DNA from: Ehretia macrophylla
Lineage: Eukaryota; Streptophyta; Magnoliopsida; Boraginales; Ehretiaceae
Reading direction: 5' to 3'
Length of the DNA: 64,000 nucleotides
Assembly (NCBI GenBank): GCA_037974665.1
Contig: CM075766.1
Coordinates: forward strand, 51,778,569 to 51,842,568
The notes below the pieces were generated by a model that saw only the letters and a program-made list of their open reading frames with translations, ran no database searches and had not been told where the DNA came from. The position numbers were made by a program, and so were the translations under genes. The stretch's first letter is position 1. Every line of letters begins with the position of its first letter. Of the stretch, positions 1 through 13,522 are shown piece by piece.

Positions 1-2070
1 TGTTAGCTAAAATTTATTTAGTGATAGTTATTTTAGCTTAAAATGCATAAAAATAAGACATTTGACCAATTTTAAGTTAGTTGACTAAGGCTTGACCAAC
101 TTTGACCAAGCTAATCACCTTATAAGCTTAAAACAATACAAAAAAAGCTGAAATCAGAACAACAAGCAGGCCAAAACCAAGAGGGAAAAGAAAAAAAAAA
201 TTCAACCTTTCAAACTTTCAATCTTCGCGTGAACTCGTGCGGGGTGGTTTTTGAGGTGTCCAGCGTTGTTTTCCTAGCAACTAGGAGTGCCTAAGGTGAG
301 GGAAGCACGTTATTTGCGCATTTGAATGTCAAGTATGTTAACTTTGTGATTTTTAGATTTTATCTGTAGATTGTTTTTTTAATCATTTTAGTGCTTAAAG
401 AATGTTCCTTGCCAATTGTAGAACATGTATTTATAGCTTTTTAACATTTTCTGCGATTGAATGTTGAGATTGTAATTTAAAATGTCAATTGAATAGTAAA
501 ACGTGAATAGTAAACCCTTGAAACGATGAAGTTGCGTTGTTATGCTTTCCGTTGATGTGAAAATGTGCTAGGTATGCTAGAATGCCTAAATGCATGGTTT
601 GTTTAGGTTGCATAATGAAAAAAATGAGAAATATGCCTTGGTGAAAGTCAGGGTCGTTTAGGTCGAGTTTAGTATTTTCTCGTTTTGCGTGATGGCATTG
701 TTTCGGGAGGCCATGGAAGCACTTTTGGTGCAGTTGTGGCGTTGGTTGGGTGTTTGGTTAGTATAGTTGTAGTTCAAACGAGCAAAGGGAGAAATCGGGG
801 CTTTGCGTGAATTCTAGGGTTAAGTAGGGTTTCGGGGTCTTTTGACATGCCTTATGGTGACCTAGGAGGATTGGCAAAGTTGGTTTCCAGAACTCGTGGC
901 TCGTTTGGAAATGGTAGCGTTTTGATAGTTGGGGCCGATTTGTGGTTTTGCTTGTTTTCTTGATATTATGCCTATAGAATGCTTAAGGTTGCTTGATATA
1001 CTTGTTTGAATTGATTCTGATTGAAATGCTTATCAATTGTTGCTATTGCGTGCGAGAGTAACCTACTTTGTTATTCTTCCACGTGTGGCTTTATTGCTTG
1101 ATTGTTGCATCGTATTTTGTCTTGCATTCATAGAGTCAGGGGCGGAGTGATGGGCCTCTCTGGGTAGCCTCGGGTTGCCAGTGTTGGTTGCTCTAGCTCT
1201 GTGTCCTATTCCCTTTCTCGCTTGGGTTACCTCCCAGGGAGATTTGGGTCGTAGATTGATGGATACTTCCGGGGTATTCCAAACTGGTGTTATAAGGTGG
1301 TTTGGGCCGGCGCGTCGTCATCAAATTCGTGATTGAAAGTTGTTCGTGGAAAGTGAATCGTATCCTTTGAATGAGTGTTTATAGTTTTAATGTTTGCCTT
1401 GCTTTATTGTTGGCTTTGTTTGTATCTCTATATGATATTTGTATGTATTGCTTGACTAATTGCATTGCATACTCCTCTCATCTTCGTCCTTGAGACCAAT
1501 TGCCCTCGCTGAGCAATAGTTTTTGCTCATTCCTTTCTATACCATATTTTTACAGGAGTAGTTGAAGCTGATCCTCTTGAGGTAATTGAGGAGGAGGAAC
1601 AGGTGAAGGTGTTTCCGTGATAGCACTTCTTTGCTTAGCTGGTGGTTGGTTGCCAGACTTTTGTGCGAGCCTTGCTTGATATGTATATTGCTTGGATTAC
1701 GCTTTATTTTGAGGCTTGTAGCCTTGTATGTAGTTCTATTTTGAGGCCTTTATGGTCTTTTATTGTAAAGGTTTAAAGATTGTAAAGTTGTAAAGTTATA
1801 CTCTTATGACTAGTAAAGAATTGCATACTAATGGTTAAATGTTTAGTGGCATAAATACTTGTGTAGTATGCATGGCATTTTGGTTTAGGAAGTTGGTTAA
1901 TAAGAGGATGTATGTTTTGAAAGAAATTCGGCTTATTTTAATTGTTTTTATGGCTTTCGTAAGTACTATGCTGATTTTAGGGTTTTCGGATCGTCCGCAG
2001 TACAGAGGAGACTCCGTCCGTGTGTCGGGTCCGGGCTTGGCCTTTTGCGGGGTCGGGTCGGGGCGTGACA
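1..2070 (+). repeat. Family-1 gypsy LTR, 3' portion (cut by window start)
   Basis: This stretch matches the family-1 LTRs seen further right and ends in GGGGCGTGACA, the usual LTR end. Roughly the first 200 bp lie outside the window. It is not followed by the primer-binding site seen after the other 5' LTRs, but by organelle-type DNA. It is therefore either the 3' LTR of an element lying to the left or a solo LTR. It carries a TTGAC cluster at about 61-110 and the TGAGCAA/TTGCTCA hairpin at 1510-1529. Its subfamily is closest to the LTRs of the 27369-39388 element. Confidence 0.85.
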
Positions 2071-3672
2071 TAGCCACACTGCCCATGGTGCGAGCCACCC
2101 GAGAAGCAAGCTATTACAGTGAGTGGCTGGAGCAGTATAGAGTCGAGGAACAAGGAAGTAGATTAGATAGAAGAAGGGGCTAGGCTCCCGATAGAGCAGA
2201 TGAAACGCTTAGGATAACGAACTTGAAACGCGGAGCCCGAGTAACCAGCGAGCAAGTGGTTAGTGGCCAATAGTGCCCTAGTTGATGGCATTCATCTCTG
2301 CAGCTGGCACTCAAGGAACCACGGGGCACTCCATACAGATCAAGCAAGTCTTAAGGAAGAGATGCACGCGCAAGGACCTCAATTCTCATTAGGAGGTCGA
2401 ACCAAGGACCTATGGAAGTCGGGGCTACCCCGTCCCTATGGGCAATGCAAGAGTGTCATGAGGGAGGAGTTTAGAGGCCTTATAGTAGTATAGACTTCTT
2501 TTACTTTCTAGATCATGCTAAGGGGGCCAGTCCAAGATCGTACTGTTCCTCTACAAAGACAAGAGTCGCTCTCGCTAGGCGCCACTGTCTTTCTGATTTA
2601 TTCCAGCTTCTTTATGATTTTGTACCACGGTGAACAAACAAAAACGAAAAAGAGGGCTGTCTCAGCAGAAGGAGAAGGACCTGCAATGGCAGAGACTACT
2701 GACCCTCTTCCCGGTCAAGATAGATAGGAATGAGCTCTATCAAGTAAAGGCCATAACCAGTCTGATTTTTTTTTATGTTTGTACACTTTTGTTTCAGGGT
2801 GGCGCCGCCCTTCCTCCTGTTAATTCGGCCATTTCTGAACCTGTCTTTTTTACCCTATTCAATTCAATGGAGGACTTCTCAATTCTTACGATTCCCAACC
2901 CTCTTAGCTTATTCTTATATTTATAAAATACTCAAATTGAAGAATAATAAGAAAAAGCTCTCCCTTTAATAAGGAAAAAGGTAAGGCTATGAGGCCCTTC
3001 CTTCAGCTAGTTTTGTCTTTCCCCTTGGATAGGTTGGAGCTATGAAGCTTACCTTATTATTATTAAAAAGGGACTTGGCTTTTTTAGCTTGCTGCTCGCT
3101 TTCTCGCTGCCGAGAGGCGAAGGGGGCCTCACTAACGGTTTCCAAGCCTTACGAGAAGCGAATGGGCTAGATTTCACCTATGATTAGATTAGTGGGCAAC
3201 CATAGTTGACTTTTTTCGTGGTGTTGTTGACATTTGTTGAAAGCAAATTTTGAAGTAGACCTTGCTTTTCGGAGCAGCTCTCAGCTTATACTATGGTGGA
3301 AGAGGCACCGTGAAGATCTAGGAGTGTGAGCAGTACGAGCTGAAAGGCTCCCATACTATTTGGAGGGCAGGGGGCATAGATGCCAAACAAACCTGACCCC
3401 TATCTATCGTCGTAGAAGCTATTCCTAGGAAAGATTATGGTTCTCGGGTATCTAATCAATTAATCCCCCAACCCGGGGAAGCTTAAGTGGAAATGAAAGA
3501 CTAGGGTGAGAGAAAATGGGGAAAGCCACTAAATTGAAGGCTTCGCTCGCTCTAATGCTCGTTGAGTAGACAGCGAGTGGAGTGCATAAGCCCCTTTAGA
3601 GATATGGGAGAGTACTACATGAGCTCGTAAGAAAAGTATGGAACGAGCCTTGTCTACGAAGCAGAGCGACCT
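2071..3672. other. Mitochondrial-type DNA, left part of a NUMT
   Basis: This stretch has none of the LTR or gag-pol sequence that fills the neighbours. Its composition resembles plant mitochondrial spacer DNA: mixed GC and many short purine-rich runs such as CGAAGGGGGCC. It ends exactly where the minus-strand gypsy element begins, and similar DNA resumes at 13523 beyond that element. I recognise no gene in it. The short open frames between 2263 and 2970 have no family I can name. The mitochondrial origin is inferred from the ccmC gene in the right part and from similar composition. Confidence 0.5.
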
Positions 3673-6122
3673 TGTCACACCCCAACTCGACCCCACCTAC
3701 GATCAGTCAGGACGCAACGGAATTTTGGCAATATAACGATAGTAATTAGGACACCGAGGCTCTAAACCAACCTCTCAGAACATCATACAATCAAACCCCT
3801 CAACCAAACAACAATCAATTCCTTAATACCATTACAACATACAACATAACCATATTATACAATAATCATTCTTGGTTATACGCCTTTGTTCCAACATAAT
3901 ACCTTAACTTTAACATACATCTCAAAATAGATTATAAACCAACTTAGCAACCTAATCATAACAAAAGAAAGACTACTAAGTTAGCATCATTTAGTTCATT
4001 ATCTTTACTACAACTTATACATCATAAACTACAAAGTAAATAAAAGACAACTAGTTTAATATACAAGATAATAGAGTATACAACATCTCAAGCATCAAGG
4101 ACAAGACTCTGGCACATAGGACTCGTCCACATACGGTACATTATCCCCTTCTGGAGGCACGTACCCGTAATCTTGCTCAATAACAACTGTATGCATGCAA
4201 TAATAGAGAGTGAGCTTATATAAAAAAGCTCAGTGAGGATCCGATAGATCTCTAACAGTATTTACTATACTCCTTGTAAATGATCCTTTGAGTAGTAAAC
4301 ACACTAATAAACATCAATAACAATATAAACACATAACTATAATGACCAATCAATAAAGGATACTCTAGTTGGTGTAGCTCCAAACGCCATCACGATCTCA
4401 ACCATTCTTCTTGTAACTCTCGATTACTCACGCACCCGTGGTACCTCACTAGTCTCGTCCTCCATGACACCTCCGTCATGCGAGCTGGAGGTAGTCTCTG
4501 GTAGTCATGCCGTTATCAACCCGACAACCCGTTGCTGCCCGAGAGGTGGCACACACATACCAAGACTCAGCAATAATAATAAACATCATTCACAGGAAGA
4601 CAATCTAGAAGAATTGCCTAGCTCCCAGTTCATCAATCATCAATCAATAATCATCAATAATCATCAATTATCATCAATATAACATCAAGAAATCAATTAA
4701 ACAACAAACAACTATGTTAGATGACAAAGTAGGCCATCCAACTTAACATGCATTAACACGTAATCTAACCCTAGTCTAACCATCAGCAACTCACAATTCA
4801 ATCACTCAAATACCGCCCAATCAACTAAAGGCTCAATTCAACAATTTAAAGAAAGACAACGTAAACTTCAAATAATCATATCTTACATTCTACTAATCCA
4901 AACAACTCCAAATCAGTTTCTAACACTCACCCATTCAATCAACTACATTAGCCCTCTTAGAAACCAACCAAGACACATCAAAATCAAGCCCAACAACTCT
5001 AAAACCTCAATGCACCTAGGCTGAAATTTCTGAATTTTCACCCAAACATCGCAATCGAAAATTCGGCATTATAACGGCGTTACCACGTAATTAACAAGCT
5101 TTTAGAAATCGACGGCAATCGATTCCAACCACAACAACTCAAGATATTCATCAAATGGCCAATTTATCAACTTTAAATACCCGAAAATAAATAATTTCGC
5201 TACAATGGTTCAAATCTCGTAGTAATACATATAAACGATCCCTAGTATGCACTGAGCAATAATATAACTTCAAATTAACATTCTAATATTTCAATAATCA
5301 ATTATATGCAAAAACATAAAAAATGACTTTTGGGATCTAGAATTTTTCTCTCACCTTTGATGTGAAACAAGCCTAGATAAGCATGCAATGTATGCCCAAC
5401 AAGCGGAATCCGACTCGCCATGAAAATATACGGACAAAAACTAGGTTTTTCTATGAAAAATTGCTTTGAAAACTTGAAGAAAAAGCTTGGTTTTTTTCTC
5501 TCTATGGCTCTCGGCCATGTAGTGAAATTTGAGTGTGTTTTGTGTTGTTTTAGTAGGTATTGATGATATATTATGCATATAAGGCTTGGTCAAATAAAAT
5601 AAAAGAAAGTCAAAGTTGTTTTTTTTTTTTTGTCTTTTAATTCTATTTTAGTCTTTTAATTCATTTCTTGAGTATTTCTTGCTCAACTATTAAATTAACA
5701 CTTAAACTAATTCTAGACAATATATTTTAAGTGACAAAGAGTGTTACATTAAAACAGTTCCACCTGAGTCGGCTTAAAACTCGTTTTCTTGCAAAAGAAA
5801 GTGTAAAAATCTTTAAAATTCCAAAACTGATTCCAAATCCGTTTTAATCAAACACGGGTCTATTAATACCCGATGACTAGGTTTTAAAACACCCCTGTAA
5901 AAATTTTAGCGGACAAGTGTTCAAAAATACTATTCACCAAAATCGACGATAAAATTTCTGATTTCGTTTATGATGAAAATTTCATGAATGCACACTTAGC
6001 ATGTATTAGGAGTATTAATCACATATTTAGTACATTCTAAGTCATTTAGCACATAAACAGGTTAATTCATGCAAAACGAGGTAAAACATGCAAATCGAGA
6101 TAAAGCAAAATATGGGGTCTCA
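3673..6122 (-). repeat. 3' LTR of family-2 element
   Basis: On the plus strand it runs from TGTCACACCCC to GGGGTCTCA and matches 11073-13522 along its whole length. Read on the minus strand it begins TGAGACCCC and ends GGGGTGTGACA, so it has TG...CA ends. It contains a TGAGCTT...AAGCTCA hairpin at 4211-4232, and paired GGTCAA/AGTCAA (TTGAC on the minus strand) motifs at about 5587-5615. Confidence 0.92.
4211..4232 (-). promoter_or_regulatory. LTR hairpin (family-2, 3' LTR)
   Basis: TGAGCTT is followed after eight bases by its exact reverse complement AAGCTCA. The same hairpin is at 11611-11632 in the other LTR. It lies next to CTCACTGAG, as the different hairpins of families 1 and 3 also do. 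Its function is unknown; a role in 3'-end formation or RNA folding is inference. Confidence 0.6.
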
Positions 6123-6137
6123 CATTCTCCCCCCCCT
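6123..6137 (-). other. Polypurine tract of family-2 element
   Basis: On the minus strand a purine run AAGGGGGGGAGAATG lies directly before the 3' LTR. This is the standard place for the plus-strand primer of reverse transcription. Confidence 0.8.
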
Positions 6138-6139
6138 TA

Positions 6140-9100
6140 AAGAAATTTTATCCCCAAAATTCTTACTTGCTGAACGGAAAAGATCTGGATACTACTGCTA
6201 CATCTGCTCTCGCCTCTCCCAAGTAGCTTCCTCGGTACCGTGATACTTCCACAACACCTTGGCCATCGAAATCTTCTTCGACCTCAACTCTCGTTCTATC
6301 TGATCAAGAATACAAATCGGCCGCTCGTCATAAGTCAGATTCTCACGAAGCTATAACGGCTCTGGCTCAATAATATGAGAAGGATCCGGATTATATTTCT
6401 GCAAATTAGACATGTGAAATACATCATGGCCATTAGAGAAATTCTCAAGTAAAGCCAACCGATATGCTAACTTACCAACTCTGCCAGTAATCTCAAACGG
6501 CCCTACAAGCCTCAGACTCAGCTTACCACATTTACCATAACGAGCAAGCCCCTTACGAAGAGACAATCTCAAGAAAACCCGATCTCCGACTGCAAACTCC
6601 AAATCCTGACGAAGCTTATCAGTATAACTCTTGAATCTACTCTGCGCCGTAAGGATTCTCTGCCTGATCAACTGAACATTCTCAATCTTCTCTAGAAGCT
6701 CTGGTATAATAGAGCTGCAAAATGTGCCATCCCAATAGTAGCTTGATAACTATTGTTATAGGCAAACTCGGCAAGTGGTAGATGTTTCTCCCAGTTCTTC
6801 CCGAAGTCCAGAACACAAGCCCTGAGCATATATTCCAGAATCTGAATAATCCTCTCAGACTGACTGTCGGTCTGTGGATGATACGCTGTATTGAAATTAA
6901 GCTGAGTACCCAAGGTCTCCTGAAGTTTCTCCTATAAACGAGAAGTAAATCGAGGATCTCGATCTGAGACAATACTAGATGGAATTCTGTGAAGTCTAAC
7001 AATCTGATCCAAAAAAAGATCCGTCAACTTTGCAACTTTATCTCCCATCCGCATCGAAATAAAGAGAGCTGTCTTCATCAAATAATCCACGACAACCCAA
7101 ACTGCATCATTACTTCTCGGTGTTCTAGGCAAACCAGTGACGAAGTCCATCGTAATATGCTCTCATTTCCACTGTGGTATAGCCAACGGTTGAAGCAAAC
7201 CTGCAGGTCGTTGATGCTCGGCTTTCACTCGCTGACAAGTCAAATATCTAGACACGAACTGAGCAACTTCTCTCTTCATATTATTCCACCAGTAATGTTG
7301 CTTCAAGTCCCGATACATCTTGTTTCCACTAGGATGAATGGTGTACTTAGAATTATGAGCCTCATCCAGAATACCTCACCTCAAACCTGGTTCATCGAGA
7401 ACACAAACCTTGTTCCGAAACTGAAGAATACCATCCTCGTGCACTTTGAAGTCAGTCTGATCATCCATGATTTGATCCTTGATCTTCTGAAGTTTAACAT
7501 CAAGTTGTTGAGCTTCTCTGATCTGAGACAGCAATAAAGGCTGAATACGGAGATGTGAACACATCACCCCAACCTGAGTCAACTCCGGTCTCTAATAAGT
7601 GAATTCCTCAAGAACCTCCCACTTCTTGACAGCCAAACAAGAAACACTCGTCTTACGGCTAAGAGCGTCTGCCACAACATTTGCCTTCCCAAGCAGATAA
7701 CTGATAGAACAATTATAATCTCCAAGAAGTTCCATCCATCTCCGTTGACACATATTCAACTCCTTCTGTGAGAATAAATACTTAAGACTCTTATGATCAG
7801 TGAAAATCTCGAACTTACTACCCCATAGATAATGACGCCACTTTTTCAGTGTGAAAACAACAGCTGCCAACTTAAGATCATGAGTCGGATAATTCACCTC
7901 ATAAGGCTTCAACTTTCTAGAAACATAGGCAATAACCCGACCATTCTGCATAAGTACACATCCCAAGCCCTCCTTGGATGCATCACTGTAAATGACCATA
8001 TTATCGGTCCCTTTTAGTAGAGCAAGTACTGGAGTAGTAGTCAATATCTTTTTCAATTCCTGAAACCCACTTTCACATTTCTCATCCCAAACAAAGCTAG
8101 TCTGTTTCTGAGTTGACTTAGAAAGTGGCCTGGCAATCTTAAAAAAGTCCTGGACAAACCTACGGTAATAACCTGCCAAGCCAAGAAAGCTACGAACCTC
8201 TGAAACATTCTCCGGACGTTTCCAAGACATCACTGATTCAATCTTCGTGGGATCTATAGAAATACCGCTCTATGTGATAACATGGCCAAGAAAAGATATG
8301 CGTTGCAGCCAAAATTCACATTTGCTGAACTTGGCAAACAACTGATGCTTTTGTAGCTTTTGTAAGACAAGCCGTAGATGTTGCTCGTGCTCCGATTCAG
8401 ACTTAGAATAAACCAAGATATCATCAATAAAGATCACCACGAACTAGTCTAAGTACGGCTGAAAAACCTGATGCATAAGATCCATAAATGCTGCCGGTGC
8501 ATTAGTTAATCCAAAGGGCATAACTACAAACTCATAATGCCCATACCGAGTCCTGAAGGCAGACTTCGGAACATCCTCTGTGCGAATCCGAAGCTGATAA
8601 TACCCTTGCCTCAAGTCAAACTTAGAGTAGACTTTGGCTCCCTGAAGTTGATCAAACAACTCGTCAATCAGTGGCAAAGGATACTTGTTCTTGATAGTCA
8701 CCTGATTCAAACCACGATAATCAATACACAATCTCAAGGTACCATCCTTCTTCTTCACAAATAAAATAGGAGCTCCCCAAGGTGAAGAACTCTGCTGAAT
8801 GAAACCATTCTCTATTAACTCTTGCAACTGAGTTTTCAACTCCTTCAACTCAGCTGGTGCCATCCGATATGCTGATTTAGAAATAGGTTGAGTACCGGGA
8901 ACAAGATTGATCACAAACTCCACATTTCTCTCTGGCGGTAACCCTGGCAACTCCTCGGGAAATACATTAGGATATTCCCGAATAATAAGAACTTCCTCCA
9001 ACTGTAGCTTATCAGATGGCTTGTTGATCAAATAAGCTAGATAACCCGAATACCCTTTACTCGCCAACTTAACGGCTTTAGTTGCTGAGATAACAAAACT

Positions 9101-9500
9101 CGTCTTACCACCCCGGTTCCCTACTACCTCAACTATTGGCTGATTTGACAAACAAAACTGTACTACCTTTGTTCTACAGTTCAACTGGGCATCATACTTA
9201 GATAGCCAATCCATTCCCAAGATAACATTGTACCCTCGGATAGGAAATAAGATAAGGTCCGAAGGAAAATTATATCCCTTAACATGAATTATACAATCCT
9301 TACATACTAAGCCAGTAATATACTTAATAGTCAAAGAGATACTAATCTCAACCACATAAGGCAGTCTTTCAGGTTGCACATTAACATGTTGCACACAAGC
9401 AGGAGTAATAAAAGAATGCGTAGTACCAGAATCAATCAATACTTTACCAAGTTGATCAAGTATAAGGAAGTTACCTTCCACAACTGCAGTCTCCTAAGGC
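6140..9500 (-). pseudogene. Decayed pol region, family 2 (PR-RT-RH-INT-chromodomain-like)
   Basis: Reading on the minus strand from about 9480 down, the parts are as follows. A retropepsin-like protease carries [13 protein letters not shown] near 9440-9400. The reverse transcriptase spans about 8980-8230, with [17 protein letters not shown] and [16 protein letters not shown]. RNase H spans about 8130-7650, with [15 protein letters not shown] and [10 protein letters not shown]. Integrase spans about 7500-6690, with SDRDPRF and YHPQTDSQSERI. A GPY/F-type module (LVGPFEITGRVG) lies near 6500, followed by a chromodomain-like end before the polypurine tract. The family order is that of Ty3/gypsy. 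The region is broken in several places and cannot make a whole polyprotein. Confidence 0.88.
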
Positions 9501-10780
9501 ATCTCTTCCAAGTCAACTGCGTAGGCCCGAGCCTGAACCCGCTGCTGTTGAGGTGCACTGCCCACAAGTCTACCCTGATAACCCTAAGTTGCTGCCCGAC
9601 CCTCAGTCCTCTGATATCTAGGGCAATCCCTCACCCTACGCTAATTGCTACCGCAACCCAAACAAGCCCCTGACTTCACTCTGCAGTCGGCCTCCATATG
9701 GCCTTGGCGCTTGCAGTAAGTACACTGCGGTAATGATGCACTGACACTTCCCCTGGAAGAACCAGAAGCTGAAGAAGCAGCTGTACCAGCCTGCTGCTGA
9801 GGTCTAACAAACCTAGGCCTGTATTAGCCCTGAGACTGGGCTGGCCTGTACTGGGACTGAACCTGATAGGACCCCTTCTGAAACTGAGGTCGATAATAAC
9901 TTTGCTGACCCTGCGATCTGTAAGAGCTCTGCTGTACTGGCGGCCTATACACAACCTGCTATACTGAAGGCCTATACGCTCCCTGCTGACCCTGCGGCTG
10001 GAAGGGCCTCTTGCTAGGCTGGCTAGATACAATCTGTTCCCCCTTTCTCTTTTCCAGTCTAGAAGCTGCATCAAAGGCCTCCGTAAGTATATCATACCGA
10101 TTTAGGGCCATCGCATCCTGAATCTCGGGCCTCAACCCCAACATGAATCTACGAGTCTTACGTTCCTCGTCAGCCACATACTCTGGTGCATACCGGGACA
10201 ACCTAGTGAAAGTGGCCTCATACTGAGCCACTAAAGCATCTCCTTGCACTAAGGCTAGAAACTCTACCTCTCTCCGTTCCCTCGCGATCCTCGGGATATA
10301 CTTTGCCCGGAAAGCTAACAGAAAAGTAGCCCAAACATACAGAATACCCTAAGTTTCCCAGCTAGTTTTCACCGTGCGCCACCATTCTTCTACTTCATCA
10401 TCCAGCAAGTACACGGCAAAAGTGACCTTCCACTCATCGGTATAATCAAGAGGGTCAAAAATCTTCTCCACCTTACTAATCCACGCCTCAGCTTTCTGAT
10501 CGTCTGGCTCTCCCTGAAACCGCGGTGGATAATACCCTAAAAACTCTTTCAGTGTACCACGACCATGGTACCCACCTTGTGCATTCAATAACTGATTTTG
10601 CAATGCCTAAGTTTGGGCAGCCTACACCGCCAGTAACTGTGCCTGACCAGCCATGATCTCGTTCATCCTATCAAAAGCTGCACCTATACGATCATCATCC
10701 TTAACTTGGCCTGGTGCCACATTTCTTGGAACCTCATCAGTTACCTCAGGCCTACCTCTGGTCCTCGGTCTTCCAGTCAT
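9500..10780 (-). pseudogene. Decayed gag region, family 2
   Basis: The likely start on the minus strand is the ATG at 10780 (MTGRPRTRGRPEV...), about 290 bp inside the 5' LTR. The capsid-type core at about 10600-10350 has FQGEPDDQKAEAWISKVEKIF and EVEEWWRTV, characteristic of the plant retrotransposon gag family. Further on lie QYEATFTRLSRYAPE and a Q/R/P-rich stretch. A CCHC zinc knuckle (C-x2-C-x4-H-x4-C, beginning CTYCKRQGH) is encoded near 9715-9680. Gag packages element RNA in virus-like particles. This copy is broken in several places. Confidence 0.82.
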
Positions 10781-11054
10781 TCTACTAATCAAAGAGTTAG
10801 CACAGGTTATAGCACGTAAACAGGCTATAGACAATTATTAGCAAATAAGCAACAATTCACATAAACACATAAATCACTTAAGTATCAATCACATAAACAA
10901 ATTAATCATATAATCACATAAGCACTAAATCACATAATCACTTAATCACTTAACCATATTAACACATAGTTCACTTTTCTTTCACTTCATACATACTTTC
11001 ATGCTAAGACCATTACCCACATTCCGAGAATACCCCGGTTGACAGCTAACATGC

Positions 11055-11066
11055 GCTCTGATACCA
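11055..11066 (-). other. Primer-binding site (initiator Met tRNA)
   Basis: Minus-strand TGGTATCAGAGC matches the complement of the 3' end of plant initiator methionine tRNA. It lies six bases inside the 5' LTR, as expected for minus-strand DNA priming. Confidence 0.9.
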
Positions 11067-11072
11067 CTTAAA

Positions 11073-13522
11073 TGTCACGCCCTAACTCGACCCCACCTAT
11101 GATCAGTCAGGATGCAACAGAATTTTGACAATATAACGACAGTAATTAGGACACCGAGGCTCTAAACCAACCTCTGAGAACATCATACAATCAAACTCCT
11201 CACCCAAACAACAATCAATTCCTCAATACCATTACAACATACAACATAACCATATTATACAATAATCATTCTTGGTTACACGCCTCCGTTCCAACATAAT
11301 ACCTTAACTTTAACATACATCTCAAAATAGATTATAAACCAACTTAGCAACCTAATCATAACAAAAGAAAGACTACTAAGTTAGCATCATTTAGTTCATT
11401 ATCTTTACTACAACTTATACATCATAAACTACAAAGTAAATAAAAGAAAACTAGTTTAATATACAAGATAATAGAGTATACAACATCTCAAGCATCAAGG
11501 ACAAGACTTTGGCACATAGGACTCGTCCACATACGGCACATTATCCCCTTCTGGAGGCACGTACCCGTAATTTTGCTCAATAACACCTGTATGCATACAA
11601 TAATAGAGGGTGAGCTTATATAACCAAGCTCAGTGAGGATCCGATAGATCTCTAACAGTATTTACTATACTTCTTGGAAATGATCCTTTGAGCAATAAAC
11701 ACACTAATAAACATCAATAATAATATAAACACATAACTATAATGACTAATCAATAAAGGATACTCTAGTTGGTGTAGCTCCAAATGCCATCACGATCCCA
11801 ACCATTCTTCTTGTAACTCCCCATTACTCACGCACCCAAGGTACCTCACTAGCCTCGCCCTCCATGACACCTCCGTCATGCGAGCTGGAGGTAGTCTCTG
11901 GTAGTCATGTCGTTATCAACCCGACAGCCCGATTCTGCCCGCGAGGGGCCATACGCATACCAAGACTCAGCAATAATAATAAACATCATTCATAGGAGAA
12001 CAATCTAGAAGAATTTCCTAGCTCCCGATTCATCAATCATCAATCAATAATCATCAATTATCATCAATATAACATCAAGAAATCAATTAAACAACAAACA
12101 ACAAAGTTAGATGACAAAGTAGGCCATCCAACTTAACATGCATTAAACACGTAATCTAACCCTAGTCTAACCATCAACAACTCACAATTCAATCACTCAA
12201 ATATCACCCAATCAACTAAAGGCTCAATTCAACAATTTAAAGAAAGACAACCTAAACTTCAAATAATCATATCTTACATTCTACTAATCCAAACAATTCC
12301 AAATCAGTTTCTAACACTCACTCATTCAATCAACTACATTAGCCCTCTCGGAAACCAACCAAGACACATCAAAATCAAGCCCAACAACTCTAAAACCTCA
12401 ATGTACCTAGGCTGAAATTTTCGGATTTTTACCCAAACAACGCAATCGAAAATTCGGCATTATAACGGCGTTACAGTGTAATTAAAAAAACTTTTAGAAA
12501 TCGACGACAATCGATTCCAACCACAACAACTCAAGATATTCATCAAATGGCCAATTTATCAACTTTAAATACCCGAAAATAAATAATTTCGCTACAATGG
12601 TTCAAATCTCGTAGTAATACAGATAAACGATCCCTAGCATGCATTGAGTAATAATATAACTTCAAATTAACATTCTAACGGTTCAATAATCAATTATATG
12701 CAAAAATATAAAAAATGACTTTTGAGATCTATAATTTTTCTCTCACATTTGATGTGAAACAAGCCTAAATATGTGTCCAATGCATGCCAACAAGCGGAAT
12801 CCAACTCGGCACGAAAATCTACGGACAAAAACTAGGTTTTTCTATGAAAAATTGCTTTGAAAACTTGAAGAAAAAGCTTGGTTTTTTCTCTCTGTGGCTC
12901 TCGGCCATGTAGGTGAAATTTGAGTGTGTTTTGTGTTGTTTTAGTAGGTGTTGATGATATATTATGCATATAAAGGCTTAATCAAATAAAATAAAAGAAA
13001 GTCAAAGTTAAATTTTTTTTTTGTCTTTTAATTATGTTTTAGTCTTTTAATTCATTTCTTGAGTATTTCTTGCTCAACTATTAAATTAACACTTAAACTA
13101 ATTCTAGACAATATATTTTAAATGACAAAAAGTGTTACATTAAAACAGTTCCACCCGAGTCGGCTTAAAACTCGTTTTCTTGCAAAAGAAAGTGTAAAAT
13201 TCTTTAAAATTCCAAAATCGATTCCAAATCCGTTTTAATCAAACACGGGTCTATTAATACCCGAGGACTATGTTTCAAAACGTTTAAAACACCCTTGTAA
13301 AAATTTTAGCGGACAGCTGTTCAAAAAGACTATTCACCAAAACCGACAATAAAATTTATGTTTCCGTTTTTTATGAAAATTTCATGAATGCACACTTAGC
13401 ATGTATTAGGAGTATTAATCATATATTTAGCACATTCTAAGTCATACAGCACATAAATAGGTTAATTCACGCAAAACGAGGTAAAACATGCAAATCGAAA
13501 TAAAGCAAAATATGGGGTATCA
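11073..13522 (-). repeat. 5' LTR of family-2 element
   Basis: This is the 2450-bp partner of 3673-6122. On the plus strand it runs from TGTCACGCCC to GGGGTATCA. It carries the hairpin at 11611-11632. Of the paired TTGAC motifs near 12980-13007, one appears changed compared with the other LTR. Near the putative promoter (minus-strand sense) a TATATGC-like stretch follows the TTGAC motifs. Confidence 0.92.

Larger units (their letters stand above)
3673..13522 (-). mobile_element. Complete but decayed Ty3/gypsy element (family 2), minus strand
   Basis: The element has two LTRs of 2450 bp, a Met-tRNA primer-binding site, a polypurine tract, gag and pol, all in the correct order on the minus strand. 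The pol order (protease, RT, RNase H, integrase) and the chromodomain-like end identify a Ty3/gypsy chromovirus-type element, probably Tekay/Del-like. The coding region is clearly broken, with a dozen or more interruptions. The LTR pair differs by a few percent by eye, mostly C/T and G/A changes typical of methylated DNA. That suggests very roughly 1-2 million years at commonly used plant rates. The flanks read CGACC on the left and CGAAC on the right, close to a decayed 5-bp target duplication but offset by one base. It sits inside the NUMT. Confidence 0.9.

Noticed and set aside
2263-2970. Overlapping plus-strand frames of 64-98 codons in the left NUMT part as mitochondrial genes.
   Set aside because: I could not match them to any known mitochondrial protein, and overlapping frames in different phases suggest chance.
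3668-3672. A firm target-site duplication for the minus-strand element.
   Set aside because: Left CGACC and right CGAAC are similar, but differ and are offset by one base. This is suggestive only.
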